This document shows positions 1 to 7,333 of a stretch of DNA of 9,576 bases, one piece after another; the stretch's first letter is position 1; every line of letters starts with the position of its first letter. Source of the stretch: Bacillota bacterium. GTDB taxonomy: Bacteria > Bacillota > Clostridia > Oscillospirales > Acutalibacteraceae. The notes below the pieces were generated by a model. It was not told the DNA's origin and did not search any database. It saw only the letters and a list, made by a program, of their open reading frames with translations. Where the stretch lies: positions 1 through 9,576 of the forward strand of contig JAEWBE010000096.1 of the NCBI GenBank assembly GCA_023391275.1, read 5' to 3'. The translations under genes and the position numbers were made by a program.

Positions 1-386
1 TGCACGACCTTATACAAACCACGACCGGGGTGGATACCCATATCTTCCGTTTTGCCGGCGGAAGCGTAAATGACTACAATAAAAATACGGCCAGGGCGAT
101 TATCACCGAAATGAACCGGCGCGGCTATACTTACTTCGACTGGAATGTAAGTGCCGGTGATGCCGAACACGGTTCCACCGCTTCTTCCATCTACAGCGGC
201 GTAATCAACGGCGTGCACGCGCATCCGCAGTCCGTTATTCTGTGCCATGATACCAATGCAAAGGGAAACACGCTTTCTGAAGTGCCAAAGATCATAGAGA
301 CCCTGCTGAAAGAAGGATACTCTTTTAAAACACTGGACTCCTCGGTTGATAATCGGCCGTACATATTCAGGGTGCCAAAAAAATAA
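1..386 (+). CDS. Polysaccharide deacetylase (NodB family), C-terminal part
   Basis: Only the last ~128 codons are in the window; the gene runs in from the left, in frame from base 3 (HDLIQTTTGVDTHIFRF...), and ends at TAA 384-386. The GTG at 30 is an internal valine codon, not a start. Three late NodB motifs are visible: RFAGGS (metal and catalytic-face motif 3), the DWNVSAGDA block (motif 4), and VILCHDT (motif 5, with the catalytic histidine). The enzyme family removes acetyl groups from N-acetylated sugars, often peptidoglycan or surface glycans, at the cell surface. The substrate cannot be told from this fragment, and signal peptide and early motifs (the TFDD region) lie outside. It ends 12 bases before a strong terminator and is convergent with the next gene. 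Family assignment is firm; precise role is not. Confidence 0.88.
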   Translation, partial: HDLIQTTTGVDTHIFRFAGGSVNDYNKNTARAIITEMNRRGYTYFDWNVSAGDAEHGSTASSIYSGVINGVHAHPQSVILCHDTNAKGNTLSEVPKIIETLLKEGYSFKTLDSSVDNRPYIFRVPKK

Positions 387-393
387 AGGACAG

Positions 394-426
394 AAAAAGA
401 AGCCCGCGTCAGCGGGCTTCTTTTTT
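394..426. terminator. Bidirectional rho-independent terminator
   Basis: A perfect 9-bp GC-rich stem, GAAGCCCGC (399-407) with GCGGGCTTC (412-420) around the loop GTCA, is flanked by A5 on the left and T6 on the right. It therefore works in both directions, for the deacetylase gene on the + strand and the DUF3810 gene on the - strand. The stop codon of the minus-strand gene (409-411) sits in the loop, so its last codons are part of the terminator stem. Confidence 0.93.
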
Positions 427-1515
427 CGCTCGATATTCCGCCAGCAGCAGATCGACCATTCTGCCGTAGCTTTTAATGCCGTCTTCCTGATGGTTTGCTT
501 GTAGGTAGCTGTTGTTTACCGAATTGGAAACTTCGGCAACCGGCCCTTCGAACTGCTTCCAGTATGCGGAGTTGGCGTCCAGATCCCGCCTGACCCCATC
601 GCTCAATTTTGAAAAAACTTGACTGGCCGCATTGTTGTCGGTATCAAACAGCGCATTGGAGGCATAAATAAAGGCGAACAGTTTCCCTGAATATTTAAAA
701 TCAGCGCTGCTGCTTTTTTCACAGACAAGGTAGCCGATAAAATTTGCTTCGTCCTCCCGCATGTATCCGCGCAAGTGGGAAAGTTCATGGCACATGGTAA
801 CCGGAATGGAATAGGAAGGAACATCCGTATTTACGTTTGCTTCGAAAGTAAATGGGAAGATTATTCCCGTGATATTGCCGTACGACATCAGGCGGGAACC
901 GAAAACAGCTTTCGGCGCGCCGTAACCGGCCCGCAAAAGCGGATAATCCGCACCGATTTTGTCGTAAGACGCCCGGGCTTCCTTTGCTGTATCGTTTAAG
1001 GTGGGCTCGCTCAGCTTCATGACCGAATGTTCATCGGTTTTTACGTTTTTGCGCAGTGTGTTCACGTCTTGCGCCAATTCATTGCAAAGCGCGGTCAGTT
1101 CCGTTTTGGAAGACGGCTTTACCGTCAGGCCCGAGGTTTGGGCAAAAGAATATCTGTTGTAGTTTATTCCGCAGGTGATAACAAATGCAAAATACAGGAC
1201 ACTTGTAAAACAAATCAGGTTGAGCAGGAATTTTACGGCGCTTTCCGCCCGGCTTCCTTTTTGTTTCACTATTTTAGTCAGGAAGCGGATCAGATAAATC
1301 AGCAGGCCGGCAATCAGCAGAAGGATTGAAACCTCCGCCAGGGAAAACGGAAAAATGGAAGTCACGGCATTTATTCCAAGCGACAGTCCCGGGTAAAGGG
1401 TTGTTGCGTACCACTCGGCAAAAGCGGGATTGCCGGCGGACGCAAGACTTAAAATCAGCGCAACGGGGGCAAGCGTTACAAGCCAAAGCCGCCTTTGACT
1501 GAATAATTCTTTCAA
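409..1515 (-). CDS. DUF3810-type membrane protein with HExxH motif
   Basis: The protein is 368 residues when started at the TTG at 1515-1513, which has GGAGGT (1528-1523) 8 bases upstream; an upstream in-frame TTG at 1536 would put that ribosome site inside the gene. Three hydrophobic segments (about residues 10-28, 56-79 and 94-116) precede a large soluble domain. That domain carries CHELSHLRGYMREDEAN, an HExxH motif at residues 243-247 followed by acidic residues, resembling the zinc site of gluzincin metallopeptidases. This arrangement matches the DUF3810 family, whose function is not established; a membrane-anchored zinc peptidase is a reasonable inference. The gene has its own promoter and terminator and appears monocistronic. 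Its orientation opposes both neighbours. Family confidence is good, enzymatic role is inferred. Confidence 0.85.
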   Translation of the reverse strand: MKELFSQRRLWLVTLAPVALILSLASAGNPAFAEWYATTLYPGLSLGINAVTSIFPFSLAEVSILLLIAGLLIYLIRFLTKIVKQKGSRAESAVKFLLNLICFTSVLYFAFVITCGINYNRYSFAQTSGLTVKPSSKTELTALCNELAQDVNTLRKNVKTDEHSVMKLSEPTLNDTAKEARASYDKIGADYPLLRAGYGAPKAVFGSRLMSYGNITGIIFPFTFEANVNTDVPSYSIPVTMCHELSHLRGYMREDEANFIGYLVCEKSSSADFKYSGKLFAFIYASNALFDTDNNAASQVFSKLSDGVRRDLDANSAYWKQFEGPVAEVSNSVNNSYLQANHQEDGIKSYGRMVDLLLAEYRAKKEAR

Positions 1516-1553
1516 AAAACACACCTCCGAAACCAAGAAAAGAATTCTGCTTT

Positions 1554-1582
1554 ATTGTAGTCTAATGTCTGCCCCTCGTCAA
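1554..1582 (-). promoter_or_regulatory. Sigma-A type promoter for the DUF3810 gene
   Basis: On the minus strand TTGACG (1582-1577), a 17-base spacer, and TACAAT (1559-1554) form a near-consensus promoter. Transcription would begin near 1547 and give a leader of about 30 bases before the TTG start. Confidence 0.75.
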
Positions 1583-1650
1583 TCATCAAATTGTACTACG
1601 GAAATCTGCTGTGCAATAGTCCGTTTCAGTACTTTTCTTATGGAATCCAG

Positions 1651-1679
1651 TTGCTTGAATTGAATAAAAATGATATGAT
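1651..1679 (+). promoter_or_regulatory. Extended -10 promoter for the LURP-one-related gene
   Basis: TTGCTT (1651-1656), a 17-base spacer and TATGAT (1674-1679), with TGA directly before the -10 box (an extended -10). The -35 box is poor (3 of 6), but the -10 is strong and the start codon lies about 30 bases past the expected transcription start. Confidence 0.6.
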
Positions 1680-1713
1680 ATATAGTACATAATTTTTTAA
1701 AGGAGGTGGCCGT

Positions 1714-2205
1714 GTGAAATTCTATCTTCAGCAGAGTACCAATCCCGATACTCTTTTTGCAGTGTCGGATTTTCTCGGCCAGCCTGTTTACCGGGTGACC
1801 GGTGATTCGCTGTCGATAGGGAGCAAAACCTATCTGATCGATCAGAACAAAAAAGAGGCGGCCCGCATTTTTAGCGTCGGCCTCACTACAATATCGAAGT
1901 ATGCCATTTTTATCGGAGATAAGGAGCGCGCGCGCGTCATTCAGAATTTATCCGCCGCGCGTCAGCCAATTAAAATCAAAGGGGTAAGCTGGCGCTTTCG
2001 CGGTGACCTTGCCACGCGCTCTTATGATATTGTAGACGTTGATTCCACCGTTATTATGACGCATGGCCGCTGCTGGAATGCCTCCGGCGACTGTTACGCG
2101 GTGGATGTTACGCGTGAATCCGATGTGCTGGTGTGCCTTTGCCTGTCTGTAATTCTTGACAGTACCGTCATTGGCAGCATTGCTGCGGCTCTGCCTGTCG
2201 GCTAG
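1714..2205 (+). CDS. LURP-one-related / Tubby C-like protein
   Basis: A 163-residue protein starting at GTG, with a strong AAAGGAGGTGG ribosome site about 6 bases upstream. The pattern is that of the LURP-one-related family (bacterial YxjI relatives): short beta strands with phrases such as DFLGQPVYRVTGDSLSIGSKTYL, then EAARIFSVGLTTISKYAIF, then KGVSWRFRGDLATRSYDIVD, and a final hydrophobic helix-like segment (VLVCLCLSVILDSTVIGSI). Such proteins fold as a 12-stranded barrel around a central C-terminal helix, as in Tubby and phospholipid scramblases. No enzymatic activity is established for bacterial members, and no signal peptide is seen. It has its own promoter. No terminator separates it from valS, whose promoter starts 8 bases after its stop. 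Family call is fairly secure, function unknown. Confidence 0.8.
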   Translation: MKFYLQQSTNPDTLFAVSDFLGQPVYRVTGDSLSIGSKTYLIDQNKKEAARIFSVGLTTISKYAIFIGDKERARVIQNLSAARQPIKIKGVSWRFRGDLATRSYDIVDVDSTVIMTHGRCWNASGDCYAVDVTRESDVLVCLCLSVILDSTVIGSIAAALPVG

Positions 2206-2212
2206 AAAGTAA

Positions 2213-2241
2213 TTGACAAATAATCCCCCCAATGTCATAAT
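2213..2241 (+). promoter_or_regulatory. Sigma-A promoter of valS
   Basis: A consensus TTGACA (2213-2218), a 17-base spacer and CATAAT (2236-2241, 5 of 6). The expected transcript starts near 2248 and has a leader of only about 76 bases, too short for a T-box, and no T-box AGGGTGG sequence is present. The ribosome site AGGAGGA (2311-2317) lies 6 bases before the ATG. Confidence 0.85.
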
Positions 2242-2323
2242 AAGCAAGTTGTACAATTGAGGGAAACCCGCATTTTATCGGGAATTTGATATCGATTTGG
2301 GATAAATTTCAGGAGGATACAAT

Positions 2324-4948
2324 ATGAGCAGGGAACTTGCAAAAACCTATGACCCCAAGGAAGTGGAAGACAGAATTTATGATTTTTGGCTTTCCGGGGG
2401 CTACTTTCACGCGGAGCCTGATCCGGAGAAAAAGCCGTACACCATTGTAATTCCGCCGCCGAATATTACCGGCCAGCTCCACATGGGACATGCCCTTGAT
2501 GAAACTTTGCAGGATATTCTGATTCGCTGGAGAAGGATGCAGGGGTATTCGGCGCTTTGGCTGCCGGGCACCGACCATGCCTCCATTGCCACCGAGGCGA
2601 AAATCGTGGAGGCGATGCGCAAAGAAGGCATTTCCAAGGACGATATCGGCCGTGATGCGTTTTTGGAGCGCGCGTGGGAATGGAAAGAAAAGTTCGGCGG
2701 CCGTATTATTGAACAGCTGAAAAAATTGGGTTCCTCCTGTGACTGGGAACGCGAGCGTTTTACGCTGGACGAAGGCTGTTCCAAGGCGGTGCGCGAGGTT
2801 TTTGTCCGGTTGTATGAAAAAGGCCTGATCTACCGCGGGGAACGCATCATCAACTGGTGCCCGCACTGCCGCACTTCCATCTCCGACGCGGAAGTTGAAT
2901 TCAGCGAACACGACGGCTTTTTCTGGCACCTGCGTTATCCGTTCAAGGATGGCAGCGGATATATTAACCTTGCTACCACAAGGCCGGAAACTATGCTCGG
3001 CGATACCGCCGTTGCGGTACATCCGGAGGATGAGCGCTATCAGAGCGTGATTGGCAAGACGCTGATTCTGCCCCTTGTCAACCGTGAGATACCGATTATT
3101 GCAGATACTTATGTGGAACGTGATTTCGGAACCGGCGTGGTAAAAATTACTCCTGCCCATGATCCGAATGATTTTGAAGTTGGGCTTCGCCACAATCTTC
3201 CTATTATTAATGTAATGGATGATGGTGGGAATATTAATGAAAACGGCGGAAAATATGCCGGCATGCCCGCACTCGAAGCACGCAGGCTGATTGTCGAGGA
3301 ATTAAAAGAGCAGGGCTTCCTTGTAAAAATCGAGCCAATCAAGCATAACGTCGGTTCCTGCTACCGCTGCGGCACCGTTGTGGAGCCGAGAATTTCCAAA
3401 CAGTGGTTTGTAAAGATGAAGCCTTTGGCCGAGCCTGCCATTGAACAGGTCAAACAGGGCGAAGTTAAATTTGTTCCGGAACGTTTTGAAAAAATTTATT
3501 ATCATTGGATGGAAAACATAAAGGACTGGTGCATTTCGCGTCAGCTTTGGTGGGGTCACCGCATTCCTGCGTGGTATTGCCCGGACTGCGGCGAGATGAT
3601 CGTTTCCCGTGAAGAACCCCACGCCTGCCCGAAGTGCGGTTCCAAAAGCCTGAAGCAGGATGAGGACACGCTCGACACCTGGTTCTCCTCTGCGCTGTGG
3701 CCGTTTTCGACCCTTGGCTGGCCGGACAGCACGGCCGATTTAAAATATTTCTACCCGACCAACACGCTGGTTACCGGCTATGATATTATTTTCTTCTGGG
3801 TTGCCCGTATGATTTTCTCCGCAATTGAGCAAACCGGTGATGTACCGTTCAACACCGTGCTGATTCACGGTCTGGTGCGTGACGCGCAGGGCCGGAAAAT
3901 GAGCAAGTCGCTTGGCAACGGCATTGATCCGCTTGAAATTATCGATAAGTATGGTGCGGATGCGCTTCGGTTTACGCTCGCAACGGGCAACAGCCCCGGA
4001 AACGATATGCGCTTTTCCGATGAGAAGGTGGAGTCGAGCCGTAACTTTGCCAATAAAATCTGGAATGCGTCCCGCTTTATCCTTATGAATATTGACGGGC
4101 ATGATGTGAAAAACGGCTTGCCCGCCGACCTTGCGCTCGAGGATAAATGGATTGTAAATTCTTTTAATCAGGTTGCGAAGGATATTACGGAAAATCTGGA
4201 ACACTTCGAACTCGGCATTGCCGTGCAAAAGCTTTACGACTTTTTGTGGGACGAGTTCTGCGACTGGTATATTGAAATTGCGAAAATCCGCCTGAATTCG
4301 GATGAGCAGGCAACAGCGCAGAACGCGCGGCAGGTGCTTGTATGGGTCATGACCGGAACACTCAAACTGCTGCATCCGTTCATGCCCTACATCACGGAGG
4401 AAATCTGGCAGACGCTTCCCCACGAGGGGGAAGCCATCGTGGTTTCAAAGTGGCCGGAATACGAGGAGGCCCACAGTTTCCCGCAGGCCGCCGATGAAAT
4501 GCGGCGCATTATGGATGCGGTTCGCGCTGTCCGTAACCGCCGTTCGGAAATGAATGTGCCGCCGTCGCGCAAAACGCATCTTTATATCGCTACCGCCGCG
4601 GAAGAAACTTTCCGGGACGGCGCGGCAATCATCGCCAAACTGGCTTATGCCAGCGGGGTGGAAATCGGCAAAGAATTTGAAATTGAAGGTTCGGTCATCA
4701 TTGTTACCCCGGATGCACGCGTCTATATTCCGATGGATGAGCTGGTTGACAAGAAGGCGGAACTGGAACGTTTGGCGAAAGAACTGGAATCTGCACAAAA
4801 GCAATTTGATAATACGCAGGCGAAGCTGAACAACGAAAAGTTCATATCCAAAGCGCCCGCCAACGTGATTGACGGTGTAAAGCAGAACGCCGCAAAGCTA
4901 AGTGAGCACATTGCGCTGATTCAGTCAAGTATGGAAGCTTTAAAATAA
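2324..4948 (+). CDS. valS: Valyl-tRNA synthetase
   Basis: A class I aminoacyl-tRNA synthetase of 874 residues, a normal length for bacterial ValRS, joining valine to tRNA-Val in the cytoplasm. Visible landmarks in order: PPPNITGQLHMGHA, the HIGH signature (HMGH at 53-56); GTDHASIATE (82-91); the CP1 editing domain with TTRPETMLGDTAV (from residue 218), which hydrolyses mis-charged Thr-tRNA; a zinc-ribbon pair CPDC/CPKC (Cys 419, 422, 435, 438); KMSKS at 525-529; the anticodon-binding helical domain; and a C-terminal coiled coil rich in Lys/Glu (about 808-874) typical of ValRS. It has its own promoter and a strong ribosome site. folC follows after 60 bases, in the same direction, with no convincing terminator between, so the two are probably cotranscribed. 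All key motifs are intact. Confidence 0.98.
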   Translation: MSRELAKTYDPKEVEDRIYDFWLSGGYFHAEPDPEKKPYTIVIPPPNITGQLHMGHALDETLQDILIRWRRMQGYSALWLPGTDHASIATEAKIVEAMRKEGISKDDIGRDAFLERAWEWKEKFGGRIIEQLKKLGSSCDWERERFTLDEGCSKAVREVFVRLYEKGLIYRGERIINWCPHCRTSISDAEVEFSEHDGFFWHLRYPFKDGSGYINLATTRPETMLGDTAVAVHPEDERYQSVIGKTLILPLVNREIPIIADTYVERDFGTGVVKITPAHDPNDFEVGLRHNLPIINVMDDGGNINENGGKYAGMPALEARRLIVEELKEQGFLVKIEPIKHNVGSCYRCGTVVEPRISKQWFVKMKPLAEPAIEQVKQGEVKFVPERFEKIYYHWMENIKDWCISRQLWWGHRIPAWYCPDCGEMIVSREEPHACPKCGSKSLKQDEDTLDTWFSSALWPFSTLGWPDSTADLKYFYPTNTLVTGYDIIFFWVARMIFSAIEQTGDVPFNTVLIHGLVRDAQGRKMSKSLGNGIDPLEIIDKYGADALRFTLATGNSPGNDMRFSDEKVESSRNFANKIWNASRFILMNIDGHDVKNGLPADLALEDKWIVNSFNQVAKDITENLEHFELGIAVQKLYDFLWDEFCDWYIEIAKIRLNSDEQATAQNARQVLVWVMTGTLKLLHPFMPYITEEIWQTLPHEGEAIVVSKWPEYEEAHSFPQAADEMRRIMDAVRAVRNRRSEMNVPPSRKTHLYIATAAEETFRDGAAIIAKLAYASGVEIGKEFEIEGSVIIVTPDARVYIPMDELVDKKAELERLAKELESAQKQFDNTQAKLNNEKFISKAPANVIDGVKQNAAKLSEHIALIQSSMEALK

Positions 4949-4953
4949 TGGAT

Positions 4954-4982
4954 GGAGGGACGGACGCTGTGTTCGTCCTTCC
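4954..4982 (+). other. Intercistronic 12-bp hairpin between valS and folC
   Basis: GGAGGGACGGAC (4954-4965) pairs with GTTCGTCCTTCC (4971-4982) around the loop GCTGT, giving 12 consecutive pairs of which two are G-U. The bases after it (TAAATTTAAGG) are not a T-run, so this is not a standard terminator. It sits between the valS stop and the folC ribosome site (AAGGAG, 4990-4995). Stabilising the valS mRNA end, partial termination or control of folC translation are possible; none can be chosen from sequence alone. Confidence 0.75.
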
Positions 4983-5008
4983 TAAATTTAAGGAGATGTT
5001 TCATCGGT

Positions 5009-6298
5009 ATGACCTATGAAGAAGCAATTAATAAGATAGCATCATTGCTGCGGTTTGGAATGAAACCCGGTCTGGAACGGATTGAAAAGCTGCTGGAACT
5101 TCTGGGCAGCCCGCAGGACCAATTAAAATTTATCCATGTTGCCGGTACCAACGGCAAAGGCTCGACCTGTGCGCTGATTGCTTCGGTGCTCAAAAAATCC
5201 GGGTATAAAACCGGACTGTTCACCTCCCCTTATGTGACTGAGTTTTGCGAACGGATGCAGATCAACGGAGAAATGATTCCGCACGAAGATTTGGCCGCGC
5301 TTGTCGAAAAGACATTCCCATTCGTGGAGCAAATGGCTCAAAACGGCGAAATCATCACGGAGTTTGAATTTATCACGGCTCTGGCCATGCAGTGGTTTGC
5401 TCAGAGCGGCTGTGAACTTGTTGTGCTCGAAGTCGGTCTGGGCGGCCGCCTTGACGCAACCAACGTAATCAAAACGCCGCTTGTGTCCGTCATTACTTCT
5501 ATTTCTCTGGATCATACCGCTGTTTTGGGCAACACCGTGGAGCAGATTGCTTATGAGAAATGCGGCATTATTAAGGAAAACGGAATTACCGTCTGTTACC
5601 CCGACCAGCCTGAAAAAGCGCTTGAGGTGATTCGCGGTACTGCCGCCAAGCGCGGCAATCGCTTTATTTTGGCACGCAGGAACAGTGTGACGCAGCTTTC
5701 CGCAAATCTTACCGGCACCGGGCTGGAGTATCGCGGCTTGCTCGTAAATCTTCCGTTTATCGGTGAGCATCAGGTGAAAAATGCGGTTACAGCCCTTGCC
5801 GTTCTCGAAGTGCTGCGCAACGAAGGGTATCACATAGCCGACCACAGTATAGAGGCAGGTTTCAGTTCGGCAAGCTTTCCTGCCCGTTTGGAAGTACTGT
5901 CGTTTGCTCCGCTTGTAATTTTGGACGGAGCCCATAATCCGGACGGTACGGCCGCACTGGCCGCGGCAGTCAGAAAATATCTCGGCGGAAGAAAAGTGAC
6001 TGCCATTATGGGCATGCTTGCCGATAAAGATGTGTCAGCGGCCGTACAAAATCTTTCCGGCCTGTTTTCTCATGTCCTGACGCTTACACCCCAGAATCCT
6101 CGCGCAATGAACGCGGAGGAACTGGCTGCACACTGGAAGAGTACCGGTACGCAGGCGGATGCTATGGGCAGTGTGGAGGAAGCGCTTAAAAAGGCGCTGG
6201 GTCTGTCCGGCAGCGAAGGCGCGGTCGTCATATGCGGTTCCCTCTATCTGGCGGGCGAGGTACGGCCCCGTGCATTGGAAATGCTGAAAACAAAATAA
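5009..6298 (+). CDS. folC: Folylpolyglutamate synthase / dihydrofolate synthase
   Basis: This ATP-dependent ligase adds glutamate to folates (and, in bifunctional forms, to dihydropteroate), keeping the cofactor in the cell. Starting at ATG 5009 gives 429 residues, the usual family length, beginning MTYEEAINKIASLL; AAGGAG lies at 4990-4995, a rather long 13 bases upstream. An in-frame ATG at 4952 would add 19 residues unlike the family and would be read through the hairpin. Motifs: P-loop GTNGKGST (46-53); LEVGLGGRLDATN; SLDHTAVLGNTVEQIAYEKCGIIK, where the family's usual EKAG is EKCG (E183-K184-C185); and DGAHNPDG (from 306) of the C-terminal Mur-ligase-like domain. It is downstream of valS and ends ~40 bases before a terminator. 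Whether it has dihydrofolate synthase activity as well is not decidable here. Confidence 0.95.
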   Translation: MTYEEAINKIASLLRFGMKPGLERIEKLLELLGSPQDQLKFIHVAGTNGKGSTCALIASVLKKSGYKTGLFTSPYVTEFCERMQINGEMIPHEDLAALVEKTFPFVEQMAQNGEIITEFEFITALAMQWFAQSGCELVVLEVGLGGRLDATNVIKTPLVSVITSISLDHTAVLGNTVEQIAYEKCGIIKENGITVCYPDQPEKALEVIRGTAAKRGNRFILARRNSVTQLSANLTGTGLEYRGLLVNLPFIGEHQVKNAVTALAVLEVLRNEGYHIADHSIEAGFSSASFPARLEVLSFAPLVILDGAHNPDGTAALAAAVRKYLGGRKVTAIMGMLADKDVSAAVQNLSGLFSHVLTLTPQNPRAMNAEELAAHWKSTGTQADAMGSVEEALKKALGLSGSEGAVVICGSLYLAGEVRPRALEMLKTK

Positions 6299-6337
6299 TA
6301 ACTGCCTGTCCGCAAATTTCGAGCAATATTTTACATG

Positions 6338-6369
6338 AAATCCCTTATCTTTATAGATAAGGGATTTTT
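6338..6369 (+). terminator. Rho-independent terminator after folC
   Basis: A perfect 13-bp stem, AAATCCCTTATCT (6338-6350) and AGATAAGGGATTT (6355-6367), with loop TTAT and a T5 run at 6365-6369. It closes the valS-folC transcript and isolates the spoIIA operon. Confidence 0.92.
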
Positions 6370-6501
6370 CTGTCTGTCAGCTTCAATGTAAGAAGATACA
6401 TAGCGAAATATTTGTTTTATTTAATACGGTTTTTATCAAGGAATTTTTAAATCTAAAAAATTCACTCTGAAAAATTTATATCTCGCCGTGTATAACGTAC
6501 A

Positions 6502-6527
6502 AAGATTCTGCCAATACTATAGAATTA
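6502..6527 (+). promoter_or_regulatory. Candidate sigma-H promoter of the spoIIA operon
   Basis: The -10 region ATAGAATTA (6519-6527) fits the sigma-H pattern RNNGAATWW. AAGATT (6502-6507) is an imperfect match to the -35 AGGAWWT, one or two bases closer than usual. In Bacillus the spoIIA operon is read by sigma-H with Spo0A~P, which makes this site plausible. The leader would be under 20 bases. The rest of 6370-6500 is A/T-rich and holds no gene I can see; Spo0A boxes were not recognised with confidence. Confidence 0.45.
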
Positions 6528-6550
6528 CATAAAACTAGGGAGGAATCGAA

Positions 6551-6886
6551 ATGGGTGTCAGACTTATTTTGAAGGAGGGCGAACTGACTGCGGTGCTGAG
6601 CGGTGAAATCGACCATCATTCCGCCCGCGAAATTCGCGGCGCGATTGATGAAGCTGCTGCAAAGGTGAAGCCGAAGCTGCTAACGCTCGACTTTTCCGCG
6701 GTGCAGTTCATGGACAGCTCCGGTGTGGGACTGATTATGGGGCGCTGTAAGCTGATGCAGCTTTGGGGCGGTCGCGTGAAAATTACAAATCTGCCGCCGA
6801 AGATAGAGAAAATTGTTTCGCTCGCAGGGTTAAATCAGCTTTGCATGATTGTAAAGGAAGTGAAAGTTCATGAAGCCAATGAATGA
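6551..6886 (+). CDS. spoIIAA: Anti-sigma-F factor antagonist SpoIIAA
   Basis: A 111-residue single STAS-domain protein, close to the B. subtilis homologue (117). ATG 6551 has GGGAGG (6538-6543) 7 bases upstream. It carries the N-terminal LSGEIDHHSA block and the phosphorylation loop FMDSSGVGLIMGR; Ser56 aligns with the Bacillus Ser58 that SpoIIAB phosphorylates and SpoIIE dephosphorylates. In unphosphorylated form it binds SpoIIAB and frees sigma-F in the forespore. Its last 17 bases overlap the start of spoIIAB, so translation of the two is likely coupled. It is the first gene of a three-gene operon; dacF, which precedes it in Bacillus, is absent here. Confidence 0.96.
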   Translation: MGVRLILKEGELTAVLSGEIDHHSAREIRGAIDEAAAKVKPKLLTLDFSAVQFMDSSGVGLIMGRCKLMQLWGGRVKITNLPPKIEKIVSLAGLNQLCMIVKEVKVHEANE

Positions 6887-7331
6887 AATGTCTGTTTCTT
6901 TTTTGAGCTGTTCCGCCAACGAAGCATTCGGCCGGGCGGCGGTTGCGGCATTTATCGCGCAGCTTGATCCGACGATTGACGAGCTCAGCGATATCAAAAC
7001 CGCGGTATCGGAGGCGGTCACCAACTGCATTGTCCATGCCTACCGAAATACCATCGGTGTTGTTTACATAACCTGCAAATTTTATGACAACGGGAAGATC
7101 ATTATTAAAATACGCGATAAGGGCTGCGGAATTGAAGATATCGAGCAGGCCATGCAGCCGCTGTTCACAACGGCGGGCGGGGAACGTGCGGGACTCGGTT
7201 TTGCAGTCATGGAAAGCTTTATGGATCGGCTGCGGGTGACTTCCAAACCGGGGCGCGGCACCTGTGTTACGATGCATAAAACAATTGAGCGCCGTCCGGT
7301 AACATTAGCTAAAGGAAAAACGGCTGAATAA
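6870..7331 (+). CDS. spoIIAB: Anti-sigma-F factor and serine kinase SpoIIAB
   Basis: A 153-residue GHKL-fold ATPase that holds sigma-F inactive and phosphorylates SpoIIAA. Visible elements: N-box AVSEAVTNCIVHAY with Glu48 and Asn52; G1 box RDKGCGI (82-88); and G2-type ERAGLGFAVM (105-114), all intact. Start ATG 6870 follows AAGGAAG (6854-6860) and overlaps spoIIAA by 17 bases; in-frame ATGs at 6879 and 6888 are less well placed. The stop is 2 bases before the sigF ATG. The C-terminal tail (ERRPVTLAKGKTAE) is a little longer than the ATPase fold needs. Function within the partner-switching module is well established for the family. Confidence 0.96.
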   Translation: MKPMNEMSVSFLSCSANEAFGRAAVAAFIAQLDPTIDELSDIKTAVSEAVTNCIVHAYRNTIGVVYITCKFYDNGKIIIKIRDKGCGIEDIEQAMQPLFTTAGGERAGLGFAVMESFMDRLRVTSKPGRGTCVTMHKTIERRPVTLAKGKTAE

Positions 7332-7333
7332 AC

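Noticed and set aside
2267..2282. CCCG/CGGG hairpin in the valS leader
   Set aside because: Only 4 pairs with an 8-base loop and no T-run; too weak to be an attenuator.
2309..3193. 294-residue open frame on the minus strand inside valS
   Set aside because: It lies antisense to intact, motif-rich ValRS coding sequence, has no family-like motifs and no ribosome site; it is a shadow of valS codon use.
3740..4423. 227-residue minus-strand frame in valS
   Set aside because: Same reason: antisense to a conserved gene and without recognisable protein features.
4952..5008. N-terminal extension of folC from ATG 4952
   Set aside because: The extra 19 residues run through the hairpin and are unlike the family; MTYEEAINKI at 5009 matches the usual FolC start.
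5123..5935. 270-residue minus-strand frame in folC
   Set aside because: Antisense to conserved FolC motifs including the P-loop; low-complexity basic composition typical of a shadow frame.
6439..6445. AGGAATT as a sigma-H -35 box
   Set aside because: No GAAT-type -10 box occurs at the required distance downstream; GAAAAATT at 6469 is too far away.
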